A stretch of DNA of 64,000 nt from Anas platyrhynchos (GCF_047663525.1 NC_092591.1:35063001-35127000); one strand, 5' to 3'; counted from the first letter of the stretch, positions 37,791-51,174 are shown. The notes: generated by a model from the sequence alone, not told the origin. Numbers and translations are program-made.

Positions 37791-37840
37791 TCAGTTTCCT
37801 CCTCCTTCTTCATCTTCTTCTTGTTTAATAACTAGGATAC
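37791..37840 (-). CDS. DNAL1: DNAL1 terminal coding exon
   Basis: Encodes [15 protein letters not shown] and TGA. It is preceded by an unusually long and pure polypyrimidine tract on the minus strand (plus-strand A/G run 37849-37881), which should make a strong acceptor (CTCTTAG). Confidence 0.9.
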
Positions 37841-40800
37841 CTAAGAGGAAAAAAAAAAGAAAAAAAAAGAGAGAGAAAAAAAATCTGCAAAGATTTATGA
37901 CTAGATTATGCAGGGAAAGGTACAGTTTATGCCCTGGAAAATACCTTCAGTACTTATTTTTGTCCAGAAGATACTCAACCATTTCACCAATTCTGAGGTG
38001 CCTCACATAAAGTGTATAAAAATAGCAGGATCTTGGGACAGTGTAACAGCAAGAAACTTACATCCAGTTCTAGCATTTCTGACCTTTCTTTTACTCAACA
38101 TCTTTGTTTTCTGTGGCTTCCATTCTTAAGTATCTTTCTCTCTTTCTAAACTGCATAGGAAAAGCACCTGCCTAATTCAGAGCTGTCCATTGCTCCAGGA
38201 TGCAGGGATGCTTAAGAAATGAACGGCGTAGCCTCATGTGAACAAGGTTACCCTTTGCCTTTATAGATACTTGCCCTATTATGTTTTTTTCTACTCTCAA
38301 AGTGTTTGTACTACAGTAGTAAATGGACTATTGCAGGCCATCCTCCACAGCAGTATATTTCTCTCAGCAGGCTTCCACTTCCTAAAAAAATTCATGGCCC
38401 ATCTGCTGCTCCCTACACTGATGCTGTCCTCTTTTACCTTTTCTGCTGCTACTCTGTTATTAGCGTTACCAGTCCCTGCTCTCCTCTTCACTGCTTTAGC
38501 AAACAGGGGTTAACAGAGAACAGTTAACAACTCCGTTAGCAGAAAATAGGATATGTAAAATAGATTTTAAAACTATCTCACTTCCACTCACGATTCAGGA
38601 CGTTCTTTAATGTATTTTCATGTCAGTGACTTAAAAAGGAGAGCAGCAGAGGAGAGGCCATAAATTCAGGCTTACCAAAACAAAGAGAGGGAAATACTCC
38701 AGCATTTGGGAAACTTGCATGAAGCTTTGAAAAGCTGCCTTTGTACAAGAAATTAAAAATATATATATATATATCCCTGTCCACCCTCATTCTCCCAAAT
38801 CACCATCTTTTGTTGGAAAAAAAAAAAAAAAAAGAAAAAAGAAATTTGCTGGGAAAACTGTAATTCATCCTGCCTGACCAAAAGCTTTGTTAACTTACTT
38901 AATGACAAATACTTAAGTATATAATTTCACAAATCAATATGTGAACTCCACAAGAGAACTTCAAACCACTATTAAGTGTGTATAAATATGTCAGTTACCT
39001 ACTAGTTATGTGCTAAAACTATTTCACTGGATAGCTTTAAGAGTAAAGCCCAACTGCGGGCTGACTGCAAGACTTCTTGGATTTAACTGTCCAAAAACAC
39101 ATCAGACATTTTCAGAAGATCCTGCAGCTAGTGCTGCAAAACTCAGCTGCCACAGGTTAGCCTACTTCTGAATAACCCCACAGAGAGGAGGGAGAAACAT
39201 TACATGGTCACACAGATGAGTTTCTGAGGTTGTGATTCATTTCCTTGTGGACTTCTTTGTATTAATCTCTTCACTTAGATCAGTTGCCTCACACCCCAAA
39301 CTCACCATCCAGCTTTTTCAGCTTGGGCACCCGTTTGGTTGCTTCTTCAATCCAATTGTTCTTCTGGTCAGAGGCGTATTTCTCTTGTAGTGGATTGCCT
39401 ACAAACACCAGATCCTCTAGTAATGGCAGCTCTGCCAGTCTCGCAAACTCTGCTGCAACCACAAATGTGAAAACACCAACCAGATTGTGGAACATGGAAA
39501 GTACAACTTCACCAAACCTTCTTTTCAAACTCCATGCAAACATAAATAGCATGAGATACAAGAGGACAGGGATTGTTGGGGCTTGAACTGGTAGCAGGTT
39601 AAAGAATGGGTACACGTTTCAAATAAGTCCAAGCAAAATGATTCAAAGAACAAACTCCATCAGGCTTAGAAGTTAAATTCAACTTTCTAACTACTTTTAA
39701 TCTCTTGAATGAGTGACTGTTTAGGGATTCAGTGCAGCTCTGCAAGCTTATCAGTAAATTTAAGCCCCAGAACACACAGAACTATTTTTCACTTGCTCAT
39801 GCATTCACTATACTACATAGGAAGCTAAATAGACAGGAATGGCTTACCCCAGTCTTTCACCAAATTATTTGACATATAAAGAACCTTCAGCTTCTTCATT
39901 ACACGGATACCCCGCAGTTTCTCAATGAAGTTATACGAAATCCACAACTCCTCTAACGTGTCTCCAACTGCCTCCTGGAAAATGACAGGACGACTCAGGT
40001 AACTGGAAGTAAGTCTTGCTTATTCTTCAGATTTACTCTTCTTCACCCCTACAGGCCACCTCACGTACAAAACTACTAAAGTATAGTGGTCCTTATTTCC
40101 TTTTAAGCAGGTCCCTAATTAAGCATTACAAATATCAGTGGGAATTAAGAGCAAAGGATATGAAGTATATTTTGGAGGACTGAAATCACAATATTAAAAC
40201 AAGACAAGGAATAGTTGGCAGAAGCAGCTGTTCTTAAGGCATAGGGACAGAGGAGACAAATTTGGCTGTTTGTGCACTGCAAATATACATAAAGTAACTA
40301 CAATTCAACAACTCAGGGGGTTTTATGCAGTATGAGAGAATGATTCATTTCAAGCGCATGTACATTTGTACCTCATTTGTACCTGAAGAACAGAAGTTGC
40401 TCATAACCCTCAAAAAAGAGTTTTTGTAAACCAACCACTATACATTTTACATCTGCATTTTACAATTAAGAGATAAGGTATCTCAGAGGGCAGCAATAGC
40501 TTTGAAGAGGAATATTCTGTAGGAGGAATATTCTGTGGGGGCAACATACAATATCTCTCAAGGAAGAAAAGAACTTCTACATTCATTTAAAAAAAAAAAA
40601 AAAAAAGTTGATTGAACAGAAGCTCTGCCTTCATACAAATGTAACAAAACTGATCCCATTTTTTTTCCCCAACAATTCTTCCTCTGCCTGGTAAACTTAG
40701 TTCTTCCACCACCTTCTCTCCCAAAGCCCTATTGCTCAGTGTGCCAGGTAACATAAATGGGACAGACTCTCATGAAGCGTGTGTTCACAGGACTGCCAAT

Positions 40801-43800
40801 ATTTTTAGTAAAGAACCATAGCCTAAGTATGGATTTTCTGGACGAAAAACCCTTACAGAAGCCTCTAGGAATTACTTCAAAATAAAGCCAGACTTTTATG
40901 AACATAGGGAAATTAATCCACATCCTAGACAGCATTCTGTTTTGTTAGTAAAGACTTAATATTAAGAAGCACGTACCAATCCATTCAAGTTCTTTATGTT
41001 ATTTCTTCCCAAAGACAGAATTCTCAAATTTTCTGAAATAGATAAAAGAATATTTCTTGTTAGTAAATGACTTTTTATAAAGTGTAAGAAGGTGCTGTAA
41101 GTTAGGTAAAACTCCATATTCTACTTCTAAAAACTAACCAAACAAACAAACAAACAAAAAAAAAAAAACAAAAAAAACTCCACATTCTGAATAGGCTGTC
41201 CTAAGAAAGAATGACATACGAGAAACAAAACCCCCTGACAATGAACAGGAATTGACGCAGTGGACAGCTCAGAAACATGCTCATGAATACAAAGCTGGTT
41301 ATTTAGTTGAATTTCAGTCCAGATAAATACTAGGGGGAAAAAAAAAATCATCTTGCATCTGAACTCTTAACTGCTAGCTTGCTAGGTTTGATTTCACATA
41401 GTGAAAATCTCTTCTTCTCCAAGTAAAAATTTGTTCCAATTTCATTTTAAGGCAGCAGATTTGATTTTTAAAATAGAGACAGAATATAAAGCTTCCTTAC
41501 AGAAGTCTGGTGAGAAACACCTCAACTTAGTCTAGCACCCAGACAAAGCAGCTTTTTAAGTGAGCTGTTCTTGCTGGATTTTTAAACTCAAACCATGACA
41601 AAATAGCAGTCCTTCTGTAAAACTCATTTTCAGTTTTAACACAAGCTTTCTTGATGGTATAAATAAGCAAACTGAGTTGCAGGATATAGCTGGGTTAAGT
41701 GTGGATCAATACTTCTCACTAATATGTCAAGACTTCTCAGTAGCTGAAGGATGAAATACTTAATGATCTTGTTTTCTTCTTGTATGTATAATGATTGAAA
41801 ATACACTGTGCAATAATTAATGGCAAGAACAATGAATGTTCCAGTCAAGTAGCAACAGGCTGCACTCATAGCACATGCAGTGGCTGGGGACTGCTATGCA
41901 TGAAGACTCAAGGCTGATCTAGAAGAGATAATTATATGTTCTATCTCAAAGAATGTAGGGATGAAACCACACCTGGTAAAAGCACACCTGGCAAATATTC
42001 TAAAACAGGAAGACTAGTTATCATTAAAAATTTGAGGTACTATCAGAATTCTTAAAAAGTTTATAACACAACCAGGCTCAAAATATGGAAACTCATAATC
42101 TTTAAGTCTAAAGTCAACCACAGCTGATATTCTCCAGAATATCCCTAAGGATCCCCATCCACATGGGACAGCCTTTGGGTCTAGCCAGCTATCCTCACTC
42201 CCTTTGTAACTCACATTTAGAAATCACAAGTTTGCACTAGCTCTGGAAATTTCTAAGAGATGAGAGGATACTTACAAATACAAAAATGACAGATTACTTG
42301 AAAACCTACGCTTTAAAACTGTTTCTAACTGCTGTTACTGCTCTTTATTAAACTTGTTCTGAGATATTATATATTTTAGAAGAAGTAAGATCTCCCTCAT
42401 GGAATATTTACACACACTAAAACACATAACCAGCACTTGTTGCTATCTAAAACATCTTCCTCACATGTATGGACACAGGGCTGTCATCCTTCACACAGAA
42501 TAATCTACTCAGCATAATCACTGTATCAGGTATATACACTAATATTCATCTTTTCTGTTTGAAAAGAGTGATCAGAACTTGAACAGATTTCTCAGCTTCC
42601 CCTCTGCAATGAATAAAAGCAAATTTGTAGTAATTACTTGTTTGCTGATTTCTCTCTCTTTCACAGAAGCCAACAGAAATTGTGAGGTCCTCACATACCT
42701 TTAAGAGACAGACCACATAGTTCTATTTTGTCTGGCCTCCAGATCAAATATTTGGCACAGAACGTTTGTTTTGATTCTATATTTTATTAATATAAATGTT
42801 TAAGATGCTTTGAAAGACTTGTTATGTTTTAAACCACTTAAGACTTGATTGGATTCACCTTTATTATATAACTGCCTATTTATTTTTTGCTTGTGACAGA
42901 GTTATCCACATTGAAATATTACAGTATAGTTATTTGGGAAGTCTCTACTGAAATATTTTTTCCCTGACTGGGAAGGTCTGAGAAATTTATGAAGACAGTT
43001 AAGGTCCTCAGGCTCCTTGACATCCCTGTCAGTGTGTAGTTGTGGAGGACAGTATTCTGGATTCCTTATCGGTATGCCTGGCAGTTTGATAGTGCCAAAA
43101 AAGCCTGGAATCTCTAGCTCAAAACCTTCAGCTCTTTGCCATTCATGCCACCGAGTCAGAGTCTCCAGGACAGACCTTTCAGATTTCTGTCCAAAAGTAG
43201 AATAGAAACCCAGTGAGCTTCAGGGTTTCATAGCCAGCTACCCAGAGGTGTTCAGTTCCACCTTCTAGTCAGTTGGCACACACCTTTCAAGCAAGAACAA
43301 AGCCAAAATAAGTACATCCAAACCCTCTGCAAAATGGAATGACATTTGTGCATCCAGCTCTGCAACACTCCAGCCTCAGCAGCAGACAATACCACAATTA
43401 CAAAGCTGTTGAACTGCAGACTCTCTCCCTCATGAGTGTGGAAATTGGCTGTTAAATCATTCTAGAATCAATTAGGTGTTGAATATCATAACTCAGGGCA
43501 CTGGAGGTTACAAAGGTGTTTCTGAATGGATTTGTTTTGTTAAGCTTGCACAGCAAGACAACTGGCAAGACTGCATAGAGGTACATGTTTGAATACAGCA
43601 GTACTACTAAACATGCATTCTCCAGGAAGACTGGTAATTTTAAAGTCAGTTGTAATTTTCTAAGAGGAAGGAGTTAAAAAGAATAAAATAGGTATAAAGC
43701 TGGACACATATGACAAATCGTGGTAGATGTCCTATCCAAGCCATAGAAAACAAATACAACCAGTCACTGGTATGTCACTTACTTAGGCTGTTCAGGTTGG

Positions 43801-44440
43801 CGATTCTTTCAATGCAGTTTGTAGACAACGACAATTTCCTTTAAAAGAAAAAACAATCAACTCACAGTATAAAGGGAATCACTGTATCAGGAGAGTTCCA
43901 CATCCAAACACCATTGCATTAGAAATAACTGTCTATTCTTCTCTCATTAGATAGTGAACAAACTGTATGTGTGAAGAGACTCAAAATATCCACAAACCCT
44001 CATGATTTCTGTAAATTTATTCAGCTTCTAGGATAGTACTATGTGCTACTAACATCACATAGGGGGTTATCTTTTTATGCCTAGCCTTAACAAACACATG
44101 GACATCCATTTCTGAAATGGCTCGAAATCCCTTCCAGAAGTCCCCTTTTTTCTCTCTCTCCCATCTCCTACATAGGCAGTACTACATTTTCCTCAGTTAC
44201 ACAATGGCCTTACTGATTTGGTACCCAGAGCTACTTAGATAACTCTGCGTGCCGCTATACTGTGACACGTGGGCACATTAACCAAGGCAACGCGTTGTAC
44301 AGTTATGAGATTAGTGCTGTAGGACTTGATACGAACAGAATTTTAGGAAGAAACTCTAATTTGTTGCCAATCAACACAGAAAAAGCCTGAGCAAGTGGAT
44401 ATTACAGACTTTGGCTTATAACACCAAAGAAATAATAATA

Positions 44441-44471
<31 letters not shown>

Positions 44472-47400
44472 CATATATTACATATATATATATATTTTTT
44501 TTTTTTTTGATGTTAAACTGCAACAGGCATGCATAAATTTTGGAATGCATCATAAATGTGTCAGTTAGCTGACAGATTCCAAGCATAGACCTGTAATTAT
44601 ATACTGATAAATAATACAGCAATTTTCTAGGGACAAATATTAGTACAGAATCTATCATAACATCTTCCTGATTAAGTGACAGAGATCTTGGAGTCAAAAA
44701 CAGGGACTGTTGGTAGAAAGAGAAGCTTATTTGAGGAAAAAAAAAAAAAAAGAAAGGAAGAAAGAAAAGAAAAAAGAAAAGAAACGTATTGCATAGAAGG
44801 CCACACTTAAACATAGCAAACGTATTTACATAGTGGACAGCAGAAAAAATAACAAGTAATACAAATAGAAGACAATGGTTAGTTTCCAATTGTTTTTAGC
44901 TGAGCTTACTCGCAGTTAACAAGGGTGGAGAGAGATTCATCCATCCTCTCTACAGGAGGAATCTGGCCATACAGTTTCACCTCTTTTGCCTCTGAAGCCT
45001 TCTGGCCATTTTTTTCTTCCTAAAGACAAGAGAAGGTGAAGAATGTGCACACTGTTACATGCAGTTACTAAGAATTGCTATACTATAATATTCCTATAAA
45101 AGTAATTACTATAGAGGTAATTCCAATATATTACTAAAAGAAATTACTGGAAAGAGGGAGCATTCTGAATACTCTTTTGATATAGAGTCCAGCTGGCGCA
45201 GCATGAAGAGGGGAAGGGTAGCTTCATTCTAAGGTACTAAAAGCATGTATACATTACATAAGCTTTTTTCTTTAAAGATGTGTTACACTTGAGCAATTTC
45301 ATTCAGGCATCCTCTCCTGAAAAGAAATGGAGAATAACTGGAGGTCTGAAAGTCTGCATCAAGGCACTGTCACAGAGACTGACATGTAGGAGCCTCAACT
45401 AGAGCCAATCTGAAACAGAAGCACATTCTTAAAATCTCTCACAAAAATCTCCTTCCTACTTCAACCAGAAAGCTCAGAACTCACGCCTAGCTCACAGCAC
45501 AAACTCAGAATGCAGGGGAGTGCACTTTGGGGGAAGAGTCTCAACAGCATTTTTCTCAAATCTTTCCATGTTTTTAACCATTTTGAATAGCCCCTAGATA
45601 TTCCTCCTTGTTAAGTCAGAGCTGTGACTCCTGCTCCTCTGTCTGAGGTGATAGCTTGCACCCAGCCGCAAACTGGTAACTCCGTCATGGCAGCTCTACC
45701 TCCTAACAAACATGTACATGAAAAGAGAGACATCTTACACTCTTCAGAAAAATGGAAAAAAAATAAAATAAAAAAACAGAACACACCATAGGACAAAGAG
45801 GGAGTTCCAAGTCTAGACTGGCTGTATTCTACCTTTGAATCAAAACCCAGTTAGAAATAATGGAGAAGTTGTAATTTAAAGAAAAGTATAAATCCTTACC
45901 ATTCGCAAAATGAGGAATTGAAAAAGAATCACCTCTAGTTAGTCATTAAAAAGGAGCAGAAAATTTCACACTTCAGAGAGTCCAGTAAAAGACAAATTTC
46001 CTATTTACAACCTAAGTTGATAATTTTCTAGATTATATTCTTTATAAAATCCAGAGATTCAGAAAAACAGTCATAACATCATCATTTGGGTGTGTTTATT
46101 TAAAAATACAATCTATTAAATCTTTTCACATTCTGAAGTGATGGTAATTATTGACTGAACACTTGGGCCAAGTCTCTTTTTCAGTAATAACACTAGTTTT
46201 GACAGCTGCTTCCCTGCCAGCACAAAGAGAACATTTTGTTGATTCCCTCAGCATTCAGTGGGAGGGCTGGAGGTCCGTTAACAAAGGAGAAATCTATTTG
46301 GAGTTTGCAAAACAAGGAGTCTTGTTTTCTTCCCCATTTATGCAGCTGTTGAAAAGTGAGAGGGCTGAGGTTCGGCCTGGTTTCTCTCTTTTATATCTCT
46401 AATTTTGGGTGAAATTAATTGCTTCCCAGAAGCATTTAAGAATACCACAGAACAAGATCAGGTTTTGATAACATTATTTTCTCTCTTATGTGCCCAAAAT
46501 ACTTCCGACAACTTAATTGAATAGAAAATCATTACATTGCTACATGCATTTACTTATATTCCAGTTTCTGTCCAAATCCAGTGTGATAATATTTCTATTC
46601 ATAATTAGCAATCTAGTAAATAGCATGTCAGATGTTTTGCTAGAACATGGCGAATGCATTAAAATTAAGTCACTATACAAATGTGAAACTTCAAGTTTCG
46701 TTTCTAAGAACCAGGATAACGCTGTATCTATTTGCATTTACGCTTAACTTTTAATCTACCATCTTAAACCAACAAATATAAACACATTTTTTCTTGAAGT
46801 ATGACAGAGAGGGAGCTCCTAACATGGAATATGGCCAGGAGTGAGAACGTGCAGAAAGAAAATTCATCCTGCTTGCCACCCACCAGCAGAAGGAAGGTCT
46901 GATGAAATACCACAGTAAGCCACAGAGAAACCACAGGTAGAACAGGCACTTGACACGAACAAGTTACCTGTTTGCTGAGTTAAAGTTGCTTTCATTTAAT
47001 TAATTTCATCCTGACTGTAGGGCATAGGTAAACCCTTATGCCAAAGGGTTAGAAATACAGCTGGAATGCAACACAACAGCAGAACTAATTCTACAAGTCA
47101 CATGGACCCAGATTAGGAGTGGTAAAGGGAAGCTTTAACTCCCCCCAGAAAACATGAACAGAAAAGCACGTTCAGCACTTTGTAATTAACATTAATGGAA
47201 ACTCACTGACACGGATCCATTATTTCTAAGAAACATGTGACAAAGGAGCAAATGTAAAATAAATCTTTAACAGAAAACATGGAGTAGAGGTTTTGGTGAG
47301 CAGAAAGAGTGAGGGAAGAAAAGGAAAGATAGCATTTTTTAAAATTCAGCTCACATCTCTGGTAACACTACTGTCTGCAAGTTGCTACATTCTAATTCTT

Positions 47401-50400
47401 ATTGGGGAGCAAGGGTGAAGTTTGCGGGGTATAACAACATAGCTGAAAATAAAATGTGAAATACTGAAGGTGCTAAATAACAGCAAAATTCCCAAAGGAG
47501 GTAATCTTCAATTGCAGACTGGTACCCTAAACACATGCTAAAGATCATGTGGCTTCCAGCTATACCTGTTCACAGAAATACATATCCTGATCTTCTAGAG
47601 ACAAAAACATTTATAAACTCTCGCTCTCACTGTAGCTGCTGTCCAGAATTAGAGAGTGCAAGCACGTATATACCATGTGTGCCCTCATCTCAAATTCACT
47701 GCCACTGGGGAAAAATCCTCACTGGGTTCAGCCAACTGAACCCCAGAGGCATCCTGTGCCATCATTTGACATTATATCCACTTTCTTTCCAACAAACAGC
47801 TTCCTAGAAGGCTCCATGACAAGGTCAGTCACTGCCCCAAATAACTGTATTAACAGAGTACTTTAAGAAGAAAAACAAGAAACTCTGGGACAAGCAGCCA
47901 ATATAATAAGGGACAGTCTGCTACCAAACGATAGGAGAAGGTTCACTGACTTCAGTACCGTCAGCATTTCATACCTGTTTACTCTGTGGGAAGAACTGTA
48001 CTCAGGTAAAACAAACAGGGCATAATTAAAACATGACATCCCCAACTATAAATTTCTCTGTAGCCTTGGGCCTTCTGTCAATGCATATTCAGCAGAACGA
48101 GGCAAGGGAGCAAAACAGACTTGTCTTTACCAACCATATGAGTTTACCAAGAACATGCAGAAAATCCAACACAACTGATTATTCCTCAATTACTGGAATA
48201 GAATTTTTACTTTGTGGAACTTTGTATGGCAGATGTTTCAAGCAAACATATTTGTTACAGTAAGTTTGAAAAACTAGTTTATTTGAATGTAGTCAAAATC
48301 CACGCCACCGAGTACTGCAAAGCAGCTAGATACTGTTCTAGTACTTACCCACTTGGCTAGAGCTTCTTTGATAGTTGTTGCTTTTGCCTAAAAATAAAAC
48401 AAACTAAAATGAATATTCACTGCAATTTTGTAGCCAACACGTTCACTGCAAACCTTCCTCCTCCCCCTTCCCTTTTTCAGTCCTGCTCGTCTCCCCCTTT
48501 AGAGCCTTATTGCCCTCTAGCCGATTCTAAGAAGCTGGAACCCACCAGGTGTCTCCGTTTTATTTTCTGGGGAACTCAGAGGCATTTTCAGAAGGAATCA
48601 GTTGGACTCACAAGAGCACATCATCTTCCTGACCTTGCTTCTTGCCCAGCCTGCACCATGGGTTTGGGCACTGCTTGTTAGCTTTGACAATTCAATTCAA
48701 TTGAACTCAAAGGCATCTGGGGTTACTGCACTGAAAAATGTTGTCTAATGCTCTGAGAAAAACACACTTGCTATTAACGTGCATTAGCAATTTCTTTTCT
48801 GAAAATGACTCAGTGAATAGACAGAAACATAAAGCCTGTTAAAATCCACCAAGGAAAATAAGGTACCTCTTGCCAAAATTCAAAAGCAATCTGAAACTAT
48901 TAGTTTTTTTTTTCCCCGGTTGTTTTATGTCCAGTCACATCATGAGATGTGGATACATATAATACTCAGTTAAAAAAATCTGAGAGCTCCTGTGCCAGGC
49001 TTTTTAAGGATTGACCCACTGATCAACCTTCAGTCGTCACTAATTCTAAGTCTTCTGTCTCATCAGTCCCGTCAACACAAAATGACAATAACCAGACAGT
49101 TATACGCACACTCGTATATACAGACACTCCTATATCCTAAGCATTAAACATATTCCAAGAAGTTTTCAAATTAAAAAGGCCCCAGAGACCGATCTTTCAC
49201 AAATCAGCAGCCTCCTGCCTATAAAATCAATGCAGCCCTTCACCGCAGCGCTAGCACACACAGAGCTTTTCAGGTAATCAGACGTCAAAAAACTGACCGT
49301 AAAAGTTAAAACCAACAAAGTAACTTCAGCTCCAAATCTCAGAGGTAGTCACCTCAGGTCACAAAGCTTTACTGCTGGGTACTTGAAACCCCTGGAAATT
49401 TTGGACCCAAAGGCAGAAGACAAGGGTCGTGGCAGCTGCAAACAGAAGAACGGCTGCAGGCACCCAGCAACAGCCTGAGACCCAACCAGAGGAAGGGCTC
49501 AGCTCCGTTTCAGTCCCATCCATATCACGTGCTAGCTGGCTCCGGGTCCAGTGCAGTTAACCTGGTAAAATTCCGTCAGGACAGTGCCTGCTTAGAGCCT
49601 GGTGGGGATAAACCCCAGAGACTGCTGTCCAGAAGGCCACGCTCTGACAGCCTGACGAAGCTGACGGTGCCACAGCTGCCAGGGTGCCAGCAAAAACACC
49701 TGGCTTCCAGTTAATCTTTATTTTTTGATGGAACTTCCTCACGTTTTGTCACAGTTTTCTGCTAGCCGTCTGTACCAGCCCCGGGGTGCGTGAGCTCAGT
49801 CCCAGCATCTCCCTGTTGCGGATTCCTGCCTAAAGCCAGCTCAGACTGAAGGCAGTGACCCATGGGCACCGAGGAACGGCTTCTCCCCTCACGTCTCTCC
49901 CGCTGTAACAGCCAATTTGGTGGAAATGGGAAAACCAGCAGGGGGTTATCACGAGAACATGGATCAGGGAGGGGTTTGTAGGTTAGTGTGAGGAGACTTC
50001 CCTCAGGGAAGGCTGTTTGCAAGGCGCACACCGCGCAGCGTCCTGCGGGCAGTTACGCCGAAGCGCTGCTGCTTCGCGGGCTCAAAACGCCCAGCGCCCG
50101 AGGGCTGCGATCCTCACCCTGAGCAGCCGCCAGAGGCTGCCGGAGCGGGAACGCCTCAGGGGAAGAAAGCAACGCACGCACCGAGGAGCCCCCACAGCAG
50201 CGTTTGGCTGCCCCAGGAGGCGGCTGCGGGCACGGAGCGGGCTGTTTCCCGCATGCCCCCGCCACACTGAGCCCGGCAGGGCGCTGCCTTGCCCGGCACA
50301 CGCTCAGCTTGCCCCCGCCGCCCCCGCCCGGCCCCCTCAGCGCGGCCCCGGCCGCTCCCTCCCGTGCCCCCCCCCCCCCCGGCCGCTCCCGCACCCACCA

Positions 50401-50401
50401 T
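37791..50401 (-). CDS. DNAL1: DNAL1: axonemal outer-arm dynein light chain 1, 8 coding exons
   Basis: Coding exons in transcript order: 50401-50399, 48387-48349, 45019-44910, 43838-43783, 41032-40977, 39974-39848, 39452-39306, 37840-37791; 588 nt, 195 residues plus TGA (human 190). All phases close. The product is a leucine-rich-repeat protein with repeats such as [32 protein letters not shown] and [14 protein letters not shown], then a cap and an acidic tail ([10 protein letters not shown]). Known role: it binds the gamma outer-arm dynein heavy-chain motor domain and tubulin in motile cilia and sperm flagella. Asn150, the residue changed in a human primary ciliary dyskinesia allele (N150S), is present at the same number (FVGNP). 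The first coding exon is only the ATG, inferred from synteny with the family start (M then [13 protein letters not shown]) and a GTGGGT donor directly after ATG; that piece is less certain than the rest. Confidence 0.95.
39306..39452 (-). CDS. DNAL1: DNAL1 coding exon 7
   Basis: Encodes [20 protein letters not shown] (Asn150 included), then [16 protein letters not shown], the capping segment. Acceptor GTGGTTGCAG, donor ATG|GTGAGT. Confidence 0.94.
39848..39974 (-). CDS. DNAL1: DNAL1 coding exon 6
   Basis: Encodes [20 protein letters not shown], then [19 protein letters not shown]: two repeats. Acceptor TTTTCCAG, donor GG|GTAAGC. Confidence 0.93.
40977..41032 (-). CDS. DNAL1: DNAL1 coding exon 5
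   Basis: 56-nt exon, same length as exon 4, encoding the next repeat ([18 protein letters not shown]). Acceptor TCTATTTCAG, donor TTG|GTACGT. Confidence 0.92.
41135..41177. repeat. DNAL1: (CAAA)n and poly-A simple repeat
   Basis: AACAAACAAACAAAC followed by an A-rich run, in DNAL1 intron 5 about 100 bp upstream, in transcript sense, of exon 5. Confidence 0.9.
43783..43838 (-). CDS. DNAL1: DNAL1 coding exon 4
   Basis: 56-nt exon, one leucine-rich repeat ([18 protein letters not shown]). Acceptor CTTTTAAAG, donor AA|GTAAGT. Confidence 0.92.
44431..44508. repeat. DNAL1: AT/CATATA microsatellite with a poly-T end
   Basis: Runs of AAT, then (AT)n interrupted by G and C, ending in about 14 T, in DNAL1 intron 3. 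It creates the spurious IYIYIY reading frame on the minus strand. Confidence 0.95.
44734..44785. repeat. DNAL1: A/G-rich (AAAG)n tract
   Basis: Poly-A followed by AAAG/GAAA repeats within DNAL1 intron 3, on the minus strand a long pyrimidine tract. Confidence 0.9.
44910..45019 (-). CDS. DNAL1: DNAL1 coding exon 3
   Basis: Encodes [16 protein letters not shown] and SLSTLVNCE, the N-terminal cap of the repeat domain. Acceptor CTTGTCTTTAG, donor GA|GTAAGC. Confidence 0.93.
45020..48348 (-). other. DNAL1: DNAL1 intron 2, no gene seen
   Basis: AT-rich, no convincing exon on either strand. I see no full-length mobile element. The other DNAL1 introns (37841-39305, 39453-39847, 39975-40976, 41033-43782, 43839-44909, 48388-50398) likewise hold no recognisable gene, only simple repeats. 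Confidence 0.5.
48349..48387 (-). CDS. DNAL1: DNAL1 coding exon 2 (39 nt)
   Basis: Encodes [13 protein letters not shown], the near-invariant N-terminus of DNAL1. Acceptor GTTTTATTTTTAG, donor TGG|GTAAGT. Too short to appear as a free-standing ORF. Confidence 0.92.
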
Positions 50402-50930
50402 GGCCGTTGCTACCCCGCACGCTCCGGTTGCTAGGGCACGGCCGCCTCCCGCGCATGCGCAGCGCCGGCGGGGCGGGGCGGGGCAGGGCGGGGAGGGGAG
50501 GGAGAGAGCACGGAGGCGACCGCACCTGGCGACCATAGAGAGCGGGGAGGCCGCCGGGGAGAAAGTCCCATCCCGGAAGTGGCGCGGGGGGCGGCCCGCG
50601 GGGCATTGTGGGAGGCGGCGGCGGGGCTGCCTCAGAAGGGGGCCCGGCCCCGGCGGCAGCGGGTGGTTCGCGCTCTGCCGGGAAAGAAGAGCCGCATGAC
50701 GCCGTGGGTCCGCACGCTTTATTTCATCGCTTGGGGAATGGGGGGGGAGGTGAAGCCGTGCTTACAACCGCGCCCGCACACCAGCCTCGCCCCGCCGGCA
50801 CGGCACGGCCCCGGGAGCGGCTGGGGAGGAGCAGCCGCCCGGCCGCGGCCTCCCGGGAGCACCACAGACACACAGAGTGCCCGTGCAAAAGCCGGTCGGT
50901 TTCCCACAGGGCAGTTTTTGGATTGTTCCG
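49950..50930. promoter_or_regulatory. DNAL1: CpG island at the DNAL1 start
   Basis: Marked jump in GC and CpG content compared with both flanks, spanning the DNAL1 ATG exon. GC-box-like GGGGCGGGGCGGGGC motifs lie at about 50470-50500, just upstream of the ATG on the minus strand. No TATA box is seen there, as expected for a CpG-island promoter. Numerous open frames across it are composition artefacts. Confidence 0.8.
50399..50401 (-). CDS. DNAL1: DNAL1 coding exon 1: ATG only
   Basis: Minus strand reads CGGCC-ATG|GTGGGTGCGGG. Exon 2 begins in phase 0 at GCA (Ala2) directly after an AG, so the initiator Met must come from an exon ending exactly on ATG. This candidate lies in the CpG island with a good Kozak context (GCCATGG). 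A 14-base G run starts about 19 nt into the intron. Confidence 0.7.
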
Positions 50931-50957
50931 TCCAGGGCTATCCTCACCTGTTGACAC

Positions 50958-50963
50958 TTTATT
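50958..50963 (-). terminator. AATAAA polyadenylation signal (minus strand)
   Basis: Canonical hexamer (plus strand TTTATT) in the context GGGAAAATAAAGTGTC. Usable by ACOT-A or by the hypothetical small gene. A second hexamer occurs at 50718-50723, only about 300 bp from the DNAL1 start. Confidence 0.4.
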
Positions 50964-51174
50964 TTCCCTCCCTTGTTTAAAAGATGTTAAAGAAATAAAA
51001 TAAGATGATAAAAAACATGCAGCTTTCCAAACAAGTGACCTACACAGAAACAAAAACCCAATGTCGAATTCTTACACTGGCTTGCTTTTTAATAACTTTT
51101 TGGCAGTTTACTTTCAAGCTGCAGATATCTGACAATACCTAACAATTATTTTTAAAGGTTTAGGTACTTTTAGG

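Noticed and set aside
44416..44889. 157-codon minus-strand ORF
   Set aside because: Its C-terminal part is the AT microsatellite (IYIYIY) and its centre the A/G tract (poly-Phe); intronic simple repeats.
50017..50980. Several 110-170 codon ORFs on both strands
   Set aside because: All overlap the DNAL1 CpG island, are Pro/Arg/Gly/Ala-rich and mutually overlapping; composition artefacts.
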